Below, one piece after another: positions 53,484-63,279 of a stretch of DNA of 64,000 nucleotides. Positions within the stretch are counted from its first letter, which is position 1; each line of letters starts with the position of its first letter. The notes under the pieces are model-generated. The model was not told the DNA's origin. It did not search any database and saw only the letters and a program-made list of their open reading frames with translations. The position numbers and the translations under genes were made by a program. This stretch comes from Coniochaeta sp. PMI_546 (lineage: Eukaryota > Ascomycota > Sordariomycetes > Coniochaetales > Coniochaetaceae): the NCBI GenBank assembly GCA_021432605.1, contig MU271149.1, positions 2,108,001-2,172,000 of the forward strand, written 5' to 3'.

Positions 53484-55874
53484 CTAGAATCTCGCGAAGT
53501 CGATGGACATAACCTCGCTCAAGTCGCAGCCAGGGGCAAATCCCAAGTTTACCATAAACTGTGGATCGGTTTCGATGCGGTCAGCATAGTCTATTGACGC
53601 GAGGTCGTCGAGGAGTGCATCATAATCTGTTGACCCTACACTCAAGCTCGGCTGAGCTGATATGTGGTATTGTGGTCTTGAATTTGCAGCAGTATGTGTC
53701 GTCATCGTACTTCCTATGTCGCTTGCTGCATCTTGTGCCGTGTCGCGCGTCATGATAGCGACCCCAGGACTGAGAAGTCCCGGTAGGTTGCCGTACGAGG
53801 GAAATATGTAAGGGCTGTTGAGGTCATGCCTGCCTTGGCTTGAAGATGGCGACTCCCCAGGAAGGATGGGATTGGCGTATGAAGGCGTAGGTCTCGAGAA
53901 CGAGAACGATGAGCCGATTAACGGCAGCACTATGTTCTGACGGTGTTCGACTTCGTTCATATCTTTGTAGGTAGAGGTCGGAAATTGAAGCCCACGGGTC
54001 TGGAGGCTGGGCGGATGTAAGCCTTGCTTTGTGTCCCATATTGACGCATGGCTCTCCTGGAGAGCGGCAATGCGCACCTTTTCCTGTTGGTCGAGGCCCG
54101 CGAACTCTGGATGATTCGCCCAAGAGATGAGACACGCAGAAACAAACGGTGGCAAAGCACAAGTGCCAAACCGAGTTTGGTATTGCTCAATGACGTTCAT
54201 AATCAGCCGCGCATTAGAGCTGGATATGGTGTCTACCACACCTGTAGCCCACAGGTAAACAATCTTAAGCAGATATGGTGAAGGAACATGTGCAGACTCT
54301 AAATCGGCAGAGAGTATGTATGTTCCAAATGGCGCTTCAAGGTTGATGGCTTGTTGGAGTTGCAGCTTTCCAATTGTCGATCCAGGGCCATGTTCCTCCC
54401 TCGCTCTTTTCTTGGCTATGTTTCGGCTGATAACCTTGAAGATTTCGTATAGTTGGTTGAATGTAGTCAGACAATAGGCCGGGTTGCGAGATATACGCGA
54501 GTTGTCGCTTCCCTGGCCAAAACCTTCGCAAGCAGCCCACGGCTGCCATTCGTCAAGGTCGTTCACGGAGATATTCATAGCCTCTACCATGTCTTCAGCT
54601 GTCAAATGTGGGGGTTTGCGGTACTGTTGGGACACCATGGTGTCCATAATAAAACAAGCAATGAAAACAGAGCGGAGCCTCTGCTGCTGCTTTTCGTGTT
54701 CAAGCCTGTCTTCTGAACTGATGCCAAGGAATATGCGAACAGCCTTCCCTATCAGTAGCCATGACGAGGCTAGGTTTCTCCTTCCCAAATTCACGAGGCT
54801 CAATAAAATGAGGGCGCGCGTATGGTGAATCTGGAAGGTCTCGTCATCAGCTGGGACCATACTTCTGGCGATGTTGTATATCTGGTGAGGGGTCATGCTT
54901 CCTGGACTGTCACTCTGGGCCGCCTCGGAGGGCCTCGAGCTAGCAACATCTTGGTATGATGCCAAAGCCAGGGCACTCCACAATTCTGCGTGGGTTCCAG
55001 TGGATGGATTGCCGGGAGAGAGCTCGAGGCCCTGTTCGGAGGAATATAAATAGGAGGCTTGAAACATCTCCTGCTTCTCGAGTATTGGGAGCCAACAATG
55101 AGTGTAGGAGAAGTAAATATCCATAAGCCGCCAGTGGTTCGATGGGAGCTTTAGACTTGAAGGACGAAATGACATGGCATTGAGATGCGGATCAAGAGAA
55201 GAAGAAGCTGCCTTGCTGGCACCCGCTTCGTCGAGTATAGGGTACCGTCCTTCTGAATGGGCAGACTGAAAGACCCTGCTTGAGCCGTCTGGTCCGAGGG
55301 ACGGACCAGAGGACCTGTCGGCCTCTCCGTCAGTATCGCTGGCGTCACCAGGACTGAGTGACTTGTCGCTGTGATGGGGAATAGACTCTCCCCCAGAGAG
55401 TATGCGGTCGATATCTTTGTGAACCCGGCTCCTCCTCCACTTCTGATGCAAACGGTTAGCCGCAGCAGATTCGCTGCCCGTCAGAAGACGCTGGCCTTGT
55501 CCGCCTTCATGGGCTAGCAGAGAGCTTAAAGCATCTTCGCTGCCAGCAACTTTCTCAAAAACCCAGGCGAGTGCTAGTTCGAGGGTACGGATATATCCAG
55601 TTTGAACACCTCGTTTCTTCGGGTTGGCCTGGTAGGTACAGGGCCTGTTTTGTGACACGCAGGGAAAACAGAGAGGCTGGATGCCGTCACATTTCTCTCG
55701 TGCAGCACGGCACTGATCGCAAGCACGCGAAACTCTCTGTCGTTTCACCACAGTCCGGCCTCGTGGTTCGCCCAAACCTTCCCGGCCTTGCTCCTTGTCG
55801 GCAGATGGGACGGCGGAGTCTGCTGTCTTCCGCTTTGAGGACATGACTTGGGATGATTCGTCTCCGCCGGCCAC
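53484..55874 (-). CDS. qutA: QutA/QA-1F-type Zn2Cys6 transcriptional activator of quinate utilisation
   Basis: A single-exon gene of 796 aa (A. nidulans QutA about 825, N. crassa QA-1F about 816). The Zn2Cys6 cluster is complete: Cys52, 55, 62, 69, 72 and 79 with spacing C-x2-C-x6-C-x6-C-x2-C-x6-C, preceded by the basic KRQRVSRACDQCRAAREKCD. The following KKRGVQTGYIRTLELALAWV is characteristic of the QutA/QA-1F family. A fungal-specific transcription factor middle region begins near residue 235 (LPSNHWRLMDIYFSYTHCWLP). The C-terminus is acidic and hydrophobic (about 750-796), fitting an activation or repressor-contact region. It is nuclear and activates the regulon when quinate is present. 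It is divergent from qutR, with a perfect QutA site in the shared promoter suggesting autoregulation. Met11 is an alternative start. Confidence 0.93.
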   Translation of the reverse strand: MAGGDESSQVMSSKRKTADSAVPSADKEQGREGLGEPRGRTVVKRQRVSRACDQCRAAREKCDGIQPLCFPCVSQNRPCTYQANPKKRGVQTGYIRTLELALAWVFEKVAGSEDALSSLLAHEGGQGQRLLTGSESAAANRLHQKWRRSRVHKDIDRILSGGESIPHHSDKSLSPGDASDTDGEADRSSGPSLGPDGSSRVFQSAHSEGRYPILDEAGASKAASSSLDPHLNAMSFRPSSLKLPSNHWRLMDIYFSYTHCWLPILEKQEMFQASYLYSSEQGLELSPGNPSTGTHAELWSALALASYQDVASSRPSEAAQSDSPGSMTPHQIYNIARSMVPADDETFQIHHTRALILLSLVNLGRRNLASSWLLIGKAVRIFLGISSEDRLEHEKQQQRLRSVFIACFIMDTMVSQQYRKPPHLTAEDMVEAMNISVNDLDEWQPWAACEGFGQGSDNSRISRNPAYCLTTFNQLYEIFKVISRNIAKKRAREEHGPGSTIGKLQLQQAINLEAPFGTYILSADLESAHVPSPYLLKIVYLWATGVVDTISSSNARLIMNVIEQYQTRFGTCALPPFVSACLISWANHPEFAGLDQQEKVRIAALQESHASIWDTKQGLHPPSLQTRGLQFPTSTYKDMNEVEHRQNIVLPLIGSSFSFSRPTPSYANPILPGESPSSSQGRHDLNSPYIFPSYGNLPGLLSPGVAIMTRDTAQDAASDIGSTMTTHTAANSRPQYHISAQPSLSVGSTDYDALLDDLASIDYADRIETDPQFMVNLGFAPGCDLSEVMSIDFARF

Positions 55875-56534
55875 GCATAGAACACAGCGGTTCGTATGAA
55901 TGCGGTCATGATTTATCTATCCATTCCTCAACGGAAGTACACTGTTGAGCCGTCAATGGACCGGTCGATAGCAAAGGGGAGTTTGAGAGTATGCCGCAGA
56001 GATGGATCGTTGTTTTACGTCGGGCTTTATGACGGAATTGAGTCGTGATGTCGTCGCGTCAGCCGTTCAAGTTTTGGCAGATCGGCCCGCAACAATGCTT
56101 CTTTGCAGTGTGTGCCTTCCCCAGACATTGAGCAGACCTTCCACATTTGCAAAGTGCGGGGTAACTAGAGTCTCGGGCTCAAGGGGTTGATCCTTGGCGG
56201 ATAAGCACTTATCCAGAGCCACAATCATTCATGCTGGGACTAGAACTGTGGACGTGGACACGAGGTATGATATACCCCGCGCGGTAGAATGCCAGATGGC
56301 CTAGACGGTAAACTTCGTGGTCACCACGCCACAACTTTTTTGGTCCTTTCAAGATGCACGACAAATCTGGCATTCGCAAGCAAACGCCTCGTTTATTCTA
56401 TAGTTAATCCGACAAACTATCGAGCGTTGGAATGGCTGTCCCATATCGAGGATCTTCCCGTCGAGATTGAGTATTCAGTTTCGTGCCGTCGTGCTGGTCA
56501 ACGTGGTGATAACCCCCGCGCGCTATCTGTCGCG
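55875..56534. promoter_or_regulatory. Shared divergent promoter of qutA and qutR
   Basis: This 660-bp region lies between the start codons of the two regulators. It contains one perfect 16-bp QutA/QA-1F palindrome (56199-56214) and two GCGGGG-type CreA motifs (56156-56161 on the + strand, 56275-56280 on the minus strand). It also has the partial palindrome ggtatgatatacc at about 56264-56276. An upstream ATG at 56289 opens a frame continuous with qutR exon 1. I judge it to be 5' leader, because the extra 82 residues look non-coding. Confidence 0.6.
56199..56214. promoter_or_regulatory. Perfect QutA/QA-1F binding site
   Basis: The sequence ggataagcacttatcc fits every position of the QA activator consensus GGRTAARYRYTTATCC. 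It lies 325 bp from the qutA start and 321 bp from the proposed qutR start, so it could serve both. Confidence 0.85.
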
Positions 56535-59282
56535 ATGGCATCATCTGCCGCCGGAGTCAAGCGGTCCTTCATGACCATGGCGCTTGATATGGATGCACAG
56601 ACAAGTCTGCAGGCGACTCCGGAGTCGTCGTCTTCGGAGAGTGACCGTCGTGCTCCCCCGCGAATCCGCCAGGCTTCGTCCAACTCTGGAAAGTGTTCGT
56701 CTTTCCATGATACTTGGTTCGGCTTCCTGCCAATAGCGTTACAGCTCTAACTACTTGCAGGCTCGCCCTTTCCAACCTTTTCTTTGCCCCTGGCATCGGC
56801 CGCCCCAGTAGCGTCACGGCTGTTTGACCATGATGTATCAGTGGTATTGACGGGGATCCGGGGGGCCGGCAAATCTACACTGGCCGTCATCGCCTCAACC
56901 GCCATGAAGCGCAGAGTCGTCGATGCGGAAAGTGTCTTCCATGAGATGACCGGCCTCTCCAGCCCGGCCTACAAGAAGACTCATGGCATATTGGAATACC
57001 GCATGCGCCAGGCTGCCATCCTAAAGGACATCATTACACACCACTCGAGAAACACCATCATCGTCTGTTCCTGGACCGAGAAGAACATACAGACTATGTT
57101 GAGGGATCTCAGCTTGGTCAACCCTGTCATATATGTTGTACGTGATGCTAGGGCCATCCAGCAACACCTCAAGATCTGGAATGATACCAAAATCAGCGAG
57201 TTGGTTGATGCCAGTGCCTCAGTCTTTCGCTCCTGTACTCAGTTCGAGTTTTTCAACGTGTCGGAGGATTTGCCCAGAACAGCAAGCATGAATCCTCCGC
57301 CAGTATCAGCGGCAGGGCAGCCTGAACGGAGGTCTCCGGCTCCTTACCTGACCCTGAAGCGAGCCGAGCGCCACTTTCTCAAGTTCTTATCTCTCATTCT
57401 TCCGAGAGGCGCTATGCCATTCATTGAGTCCGCCTTCCCTCTCGCTTGTGTCCCTGCCGAGGAACGTCGCTTTACCTACGCCATTTCTTTACCCCTTTCG
57501 ACTCTTCTCTCGACAGACCTTGAGATAGAGGAACTTACAGTCGGTGCGGATGCAATAGAATTAGTCGTGGACGATCTTACGATAAGCAGCGAGTCGGGAC
57601 GTCGTGGCCAGTTGAGTTCTCGTATCGCCAGTGTTGTCAGTAGGGTCATGGGCGAAATCCGAAGAAACACGGTCATTCCAATCATCTACCACGTCCTTTT
57701 CCCGGAAGAAGCTCTGTCCGATGAACTTCTAAGAGAGGCATACCTGTCCTACTTCGTACATGGTCTTCGTTTGGCTCCCGAATACATTACGGTTGACCTG
57801 CGTCTCGACCGTGCCACTTTATCGCAGCTATGTACGCTGAAGGGTCCATCGAAAGTCATAGGAAATCTCCAATGGGTGAAGGATGACCCTCCTTCATGGA
57901 GTGATCCGGTATGGTCCCGTTACTATCAGAAAGCCCAGGAGACGGGATGCGGTCTTGCAAGACTGACAAGAGACGCATCCGAGATGATGGACAATTTCGA
58001 AGTTTCACGAATACATACTGCAGCCGACGCTAAACATGGTCAAAGGATACCACTGATCGCTTACAACACTGGAAGACTGGGGAGGAATTCAGCCTGCTTC
58101 AATCAGATATTGACGTCGGTATTGCCTCACGGCTGGCCTGACAACACGGACGGCCACACTGCCTCTTGGATATCACAACCATCTATCACCGCTCTACAGG
58201 CAACACAGGCACTGCACTCGTCATTCGTTCTAGACCCTTTGAGACTTTATGTTTTCGGAGCAAACGTCGACTACAGCCTCTCCCCAGCAATGCATAACGC
58301 GGCCCTCAAGGCTTGCGGGATTCCTCATCGGTACATGCCTCATTCAACCAACTCCATCGCGAGTCTGCAGGAGCTCGTGTATGATCCACAATTCGCCGGA
58401 GCGTCCATCGGTCTTCCCTTCAAGGTCGAGGTAATCAGCCTGACACACTCTCTCAGTCAGCATGCGAAAGCTATCGGCGCCGTGAACACGCTCATTCCCG
58501 TTCGGCGCCTCAATAAAGATGGGAGTATCCCTGACGATGCTCTGCTATTCAATCACATGAACGGAGCAGGTCCAATTAAAGCCCTGTACGGAGAAAACAC
58601 GGATTGGATCGGCATAAGAGCGTGCATACGCCGCGGGCTCTCTCCAGCAAATGCCGTACGAGGTAGTAGCTGTGGCCTCGTCATTGGCTCTGGAGGCATG
58701 GGAAGGGCTGCCGTGTATTCGATGCTACAACTGGGCGTCGGGAACATCGTCATCTTCAATCGTACAGTTGCTAACGCGGAAAAGCTAGTTCTTCATTTCA
58801 CAACGCTTCTCGCGAGAAACGACCTGCCACTGCTGAGTCGTGGCTCCAATGGCGACACCAGGTTCCATATAATTCGGTCGAGAGACGAGCCATGGCCTGC
58901 CAGTTTCCGCAGCCCCACCATGATTGTTTCTTGCATCCCGACTCATAGCATCGGGGATAGTCCTGCTCCCGATTTTACGGTCCCGTCATCGTGGCTAGAC
59001 AGTCCAACGGGGGGTGTCGTTGTTGAGCTAGCCTACAAAACTCTTACCACGCCTCTTCTCGACCAGGTGCGGCGGGAAGCTCACAAGGGCTGGGTTGCCA
59101 TGGACGGGTTAGACCTGTTGCCAGAGCAAGGCTTCGCACAGTTCGAGCTCTTCACCGGGCGACGAGCCCCACGAAGACTAATGAGGCGCGAAGTTTTCCG
59201 ATCTTACCCTGACGAAAAGGGACATTCGAACTTGGCTGAGTTGCAACCTCGATTGAGAGAGATAATTGAACAGGAACCATGA
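56535..59282 (+). CDS. qutR: QutR/QA-1S-type quinate repressor (AROM-derived three-domain regulator)
   Basis: It represses the quinate regulon by acting on QutA; quinate-pathway metabolites relieve it. Proposed exons 56535-56694 and 56761-59282 give 893 aa (QutR 929, QA-1S 918). Domains follow the last three of the AROM protein. The shikimate-kinase-like part has the P-loop GIRGAGKST at 85-93. The type I dehydroquinase-like part is about 266-486. The shikimate-dehydrogenase-like part is about 540-893 with [22 protein letters not shown] and GSGGMGRAA. In the dehydroquinase-like part the usual catalytic His region reads VIGNLQW and the Schiff-base Lys position appears as Arg (GLARLT), consistent with a regulator. 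The intron is uncertain: the acceptor (ctaactacttgcag, 56747-56760) is excellent, while the only good in-phase donor, GTTCGT at 56695, is non-standard. It gives a 66-bp intron. Confidence 0.88.
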
Positions 59283-60089
59283 ACCATGAAGGAAGGGCGA
59301 CATGCCATGGTTTTGGTTCTGAATCGGAAACCGCTTCTAGACCTGAGACATGGCCCAAATATTCTATATGCGCTGTCAAATAGGGAACTCTATGGTTGAT
59401 AATTGTGTAAAGAATTGCGCCCATGACTGCCCTGACATCGATGCACATCGACACCAACAAGCGTACTTCCCTCCTCTAGGAAGATGCCATCAGTTAGCCT
59501 TTGGTAGGCCTGCTTCTTGGATGGATGTATCTCTCCCATCGGGACTTCCGCGGCAGTTACCGGTTAAGTGTTCTTCCACGCTTGTCCCTGGAAAACTCTT
59601 ACGAGCTGCTAGCGCTTCATCATCGAACATTGTGGGGTGGACAAAGTGTATTGTGCGGGGAAGCTGGTAAGTGTGAGGTTCCAGGAGCGATCCCATTTGT
59701 TCGAAGTCGACGCCATTTTTGGCTTGGTATCCAATCGACGAGACGACCCTTCGGTTCAACATTCTTCATGTTGGGTGTGGAATTGTCTTTTCGAACGTGC
59801 ACACAGCCTTCCCCAGACCATTCCCCGTGGAGAAGAAGGGGCTCTTTGATTACGCTGACCCTTGTGATGTTGGCCCCCAGGTCTGGGGTACTCACTAGTA
59901 CAAGCTCCGCGTCCTGCTTCTACATCAGTTCGGTGACATATATCAATAGACTCTGTCCCCGTCAAATTTTACATGAGAACCACATATTCCTGACTCTCAT
60001 CGCCGGATATCGAAGGGTCTGTGGGCTCTTCTACTGAGCATTGATACTCATCTTGCCTCGTCTCCTCGTCCACCACAGAACACGCCAAC
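59283..60089. other. qutR-qutD intergenic region, qutD promoter
   Basis: About 800 bp with no convincing gene. Open frames on both strands have no family resemblance. A degenerate QutA-like site (ggttaagtgttcttcc, 59562-59577) keeps the left half-site and central RYRY but has three mismatches to the consensus. Its role is doubtful. Confidence 0.4.
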
Positions 60090-61706
60090 ATGACACTTCT
60101 TTCACTCAAGGAAGATAGGCCCACGCCCAAGGCCGTATACAACTGGCGAGTCTACACCTGCGCCGCCGTAGCCTCATTTGCCTCCTGCATGATCGGTTAT
60201 GACTCTGCCTTCATCGGAACCACTCTGGCCCTGCCCTCCTTCACCAAAGAGTTTCACTTCGCCTCTTATTCTCCTGAAGCACTTGCCTTATTGCAGGCCA
60301 ACATTGTCTCCGTCTACCAAGCTGGAGCTTTCTTTGGCAGTCTCTTTGCCTACGTCTCTAGCTACTTCCTCGGACGCCGGAAGTCCCTCTTTATTTTTGT
60401 CACGATATTTATGATTGGAGCGGGCATCATGCTTGCAGCGAATAGCGACCGTGGAATCGGACCCATTATCGGCGGTCGAGTTCTAGCTGGCATCGGCGTC
60501 GGCGGTGCGTCAAACATGGTACCTATCTACATTTCTGAGCTTGCGCCTCCGGCTGTCCGCGGACGACTGGTCGGAATTTACGAGCTTGGCTGGCAGATCG
60601 GAGGCCTTGTCGGCTTCTGGATAAACTACGGTGTCAACACCACCTTGGAACCAAGCCGGAAGCAGTGGCTTATCCCATTTGCAGTCCAGCTCATCCCAGG
60701 AGGGCTGCTGCTTATTGGAACCATCTGGCTGAGAGAATCTCCCCGATGGCTCTTCGCCAAGGGCAGGCGCGAAGAAGCAATGTCTGTCCTCTGCTGGATG
60801 CGCAACCTCGAACCCACAGACATCTACATCGTCGAGGAAGTCCAGTTCATTGACGAGGATCTCGAGAGGTACCGCACTGATGTTGGAGCCGGCTTCTGGA
60901 AACCCTTCAAATCCCTTCGACATTCCCGAGTCCAGTGGCGGTTCTTCCTTGGAGGCATGCTCTTCCTGCTCCAGAATGGCTCCGGCATCAACGCAATCAA
61001 CTATTACTCACCGACCGTGTTCAAGAGTATAGGGATCACAGGCACGAATACTGGTTTCCTCACAACTGGCATCTTCGGTGTCGTCAAGACGTCTCTCACA
61101 ATCGTGTGGCTCCTTTACCTGGTCGATCTCGTGGGCCGACGGAGAATGCTCTTCGTCGGCGCCATCGGCGGCTCTCTATGCATGTGGTTCATTGGCGCCT
61201 ACATCAAGATCGCCCGTCCGACCGGAACCGGTCAGATGTCCTCGGGAGGCATCGCGGCCATCTTCTTCTTTTACCTGTGGACTGCATTCTATACTCCGTC
61301 CTGGAATGGCACTCCCTGGGTCATCAATTCGGAGATGTTTGACCAGAACACCCGCTCACTTGGCCAAGCGTCCGCAGCAGCCAACAACTGGTTCTGGAAC
61401 TTCATCATCTCCCGTTTCACCCCGCAGATGTTCCTCAAGATGTCCTACGGCGTGTACTTCTTCTTCGCCTCTCTCATGATTCTCTCCGTCTTCTTTGTAT
61501 TTTTCTGCATCCCGGAGACCAAGTCCATCCCTCTGGAGCATATGGATCGTCTTTTTGCTGTCAAGCCGGTGCGGAAGGCGAATAAGGTCATCATGGAGCA
61601 GCTGCGGCGGGAGGATGAAGAGTTTAGGCACAACGTGCAAGGGTTGAGTCTTGAAGCGGATGAAAAGTCGAACGTCCAACAGCTTGAGCGAACAGAGAGT
61701 GCTTAA
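60090..61706 (+). CDS. qutD: Quinate permease, MFS sugar-porter family
   Basis: Imports quinate across the plasma membrane, probably with protons. It is a single exon of 538 aa, almost the length of A. nidulans QutD (533) and N. crassa Qa-y. About 12 membrane segments are visible. Sugar-porter motifs: ASCMIGYDSAFIGTTLALPS in TM1; FLGRRKS in loop 2-3; GRVLAGIGVGGASNMVPIYI with ELAPPAVRGRLVG; RESPRWLF after TM6; QNGSGINAINYYSPTVF in TM7; DLVGRRRML; and PETKSIPLE after TM12. These match the quinate branch of the family. It lies downstream of and parallel to qutR and tail to tail with qutB. Family identity is secure; quinate as substrate is inferred from sequence resemblance and cluster membership. 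Confidence 0.93.
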   Translation: MTLLSLKEDRPTPKAVYNWRVYTCAAVASFASCMIGYDSAFIGTTLALPSFTKEFHFASYSPEALALLQANIVSVYQAGAFFGSLFAYVSSYFLGRRKSLFIFVTIFMIGAGIMLAANSDRGIGPIIGGRVLAGIGVGGASNMVPIYISELAPPAVRGRLVGIYELGWQIGGLVGFWINYGVNTTLEPSRKQWLIPFAVQLIPGGLLLIGTIWLRESPRWLFAKGRREEAMSVLCWMRNLEPTDIYIVEEVQFIDEDLERYRTDVGAGFWKPFKSLRHSRVQWRFFLGGMLFLLQNGSGINAINYYSPTVFKSIGITGTNTGFLTTGIFGVVKTSLTIVWLLYLVDLVGRRRMLFVGAIGGSLCMWFIGAYIKIARPTGTGQMSSGGIAAIFFFYLWTAFYTPSWNGTPWVINSEMFDQNTRSLGQASAAANNWFWNFIISRFTPQMFLKMSYGVYFFFASLMILSVFFVFFCIPETKSIPLEHMDRLFAVKPVRKANKVIMEQLRREDEEFRHNVQGLSLEADEKSNVQQLERTESA

Positions 61707-62171
61707 GTATCAGATGGTCAGGGATAACCGGCAGGTTGGACACCTTCATGTTTCTCTATTCTTACTGTATAGAAGCAAGTCATCTTCAATAGCATTAGTG
61801 GAATCTATGCAATCCAAGTATTTTCGCATGACAGCCACATTTCCGGTTTCACTGACGTGAAATCTACGTTGGAGCCAGGTAATACAGTCATCTAGCTCTG
61901 ATGTGCATATCTAGTAAACTCACAACAGAAGTTGACTACCTGTAGAAGTCCATAGGGGGCTTGTCGTGTTTCATGTGACAAGGAGACAACGGGGCGAATA
62001 TAGCATGGCATTGAACTGAGGATGAGCAAAAGTAAGAGTACGTTCGATACGGTATATACATGTTGCACCCGCCGTGTGCGTGGGGCAGGAACCCAAAGGC
62101 GATATAGGAGATAGCAAGACCTCGCTTCAAGGTTGTGATACGTCATATGCTCGCTATATCCAATGTTTCTC
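61707..62171. other. Convergent 3' intergenic region of qutD and qutB
   Basis: 465 bp between two stop codons. It presumably holds both transcript ends. One QutA half-site-like ggataa occurs near 61723. No gene or repeat is seen. Confidence 0.4.
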
Positions 62172-63247
62172 TCATACTTGTGAATGCTGCGCCAGCTTCG
62201 CTGCAATCACCTGGCGGATTCTTTCCCTTGGCAGCTCCCATGCTTCCCTTCCCGTCCAGTGCCTATCTTGCTCGATACCCTGGTATATTAGGGCCTCGGT
62301 GCCTAGTATGACTTGCCACCCGCGCGACTCAGCCAGAGCACCCAATTGGGTGAATGGTGTGGGATTATAGCACATCTCCAACATAGCGCCTTTCCGCTCT
62401 TTGCCCAAGAACGTTTCTACCACAGCGCGGGTGAGCCTCTCGGCCTCAGTCTTTGGAGCGAAGTCGGGCACGCAGGCTACTATGGCCCCGGGAGAGTCCA
62501 AAGCTTCAGCTTGCTCGACTGTTTCCACGTGCCGGAGGCCCTGGCCATAGCCTCGTTGCGTGCATTCTGTGATAACAGCGTCGACCTCGGTCTTATCCCG
62601 GTTGACCAGATATATGTCTGTAGCTTTCAGCCACTTTCGCAGTGCATAGACGGCAGATCGAGCGGCTCCTCCGCCGCCGATGACGAGGGCCGGTCTGTTC
62701 TCGAACACAACAGCAGGATTGTCAACATTTTGAAGAAAAGAATCACGGACGCCGATCACATCCGTGTTCGCGCCGCAGTAAATACGACGCCCATCCGGGG
62801 AGTTTCGAAAGAAGATTGTGTTGCAAGCGCCGACATCGCGGCACTCATCAGTCAGTTCATCTAAATGCTGTAGGATAGAAACTTTGTGAGGCATGGTCAC
62901 GGAAGCGCCTGCACACAATTTGTTAGCCGAGCCGAAGATCATGGAGGGTTTGACCATTCATATGCGGAATTATGCGTACCGTAACACTTGGGATGTTGTA
63001 TTAAACTCAGAAAGAGGTCCATGTCTGTGGAGTCAAGGCGCATCTGCTCCCATCGGAGACCGAGTTCTTGATATACCACATCGTGCAGCAGAGGCGACAT
63101 GGAGGCAGCAAGCTTCTGGCCAAAAAGATAGCCATGTCGGTCCAGGCGGCTGACCTTTTCGGGGAATGGGATGTCAGCCTGGAGTGATGGCCTGCTGCTG
63201 CTGGTGGCAGTAGCTGTGGCAGTGGTGGTCGTCGTGGTGGTAGACAT
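62172..63247 (-). CDS. qutB: Quinate (shikimate) dehydrogenase, catabolic
   Basis: Oxidises quinate to 3-dehydroquinate (and shikimate to 3-dehydroshikimate), the first catabolic step, in the cytosol. Exons 63247-62980 and 62908-62172 with a 71-bp intron (donor GTACGC, branch GCTAAC, acceptor TGCAG) give 334 aa; A. nidulans QutB is 329. Motifs: SMSP at 49-52 and TMPHK with catalytic Lys98; GACNT (Asn119); GANTD with Asp139; the dinucleotide-binding GGGGAARSA at 167-175; and VNRD with Asp194. An acidic residue there rather than Thr/Arg suggests NAD over NADP (inference). The N-terminus is a Thr/Ala run encoded by a simple repeat and precedes the catalytic fold. The split codon Gly90 joins KCYG to ASVTMPH exactly as expected. 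It is convergent with qutD. Confidence 0.93.
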
Positions 63248-63255
63248 TTTGTATG

Positions 63256-63279
63256 ACGATATATATATGATATAATGGG
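63256..63279 (-). promoter_or_regulatory. TATA-like element of qutB
   Basis: An alternating T/A stretch (atatatatatgatataat on the + strand) lies 10-30 bp upstream of the qutB start codon. It is close to the ATG for a core promoter, so either the leader is very short or the true TATA box is elsewhere. Confidence 0.35.

Noticed and set aside
56289-56534. N-terminal extension of qutR from the ATG at 56289
   Set aside because: The 82 extra residues do not look like the family N-terminus, and the region is more likely leader. It cannot be fully excluded without transcript data.
59562-59577. QutA binding site upstream of qutD
   Set aside because: Three of 16 positions differ from the consensus, including the right half-site. 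Listed only as degenerate.
59501-60037. Open frame of about 178 codons between qutR and qutD
   Set aside because: It has no ATG at its start and no family resemblance, and it covers the expected qutD promoter.
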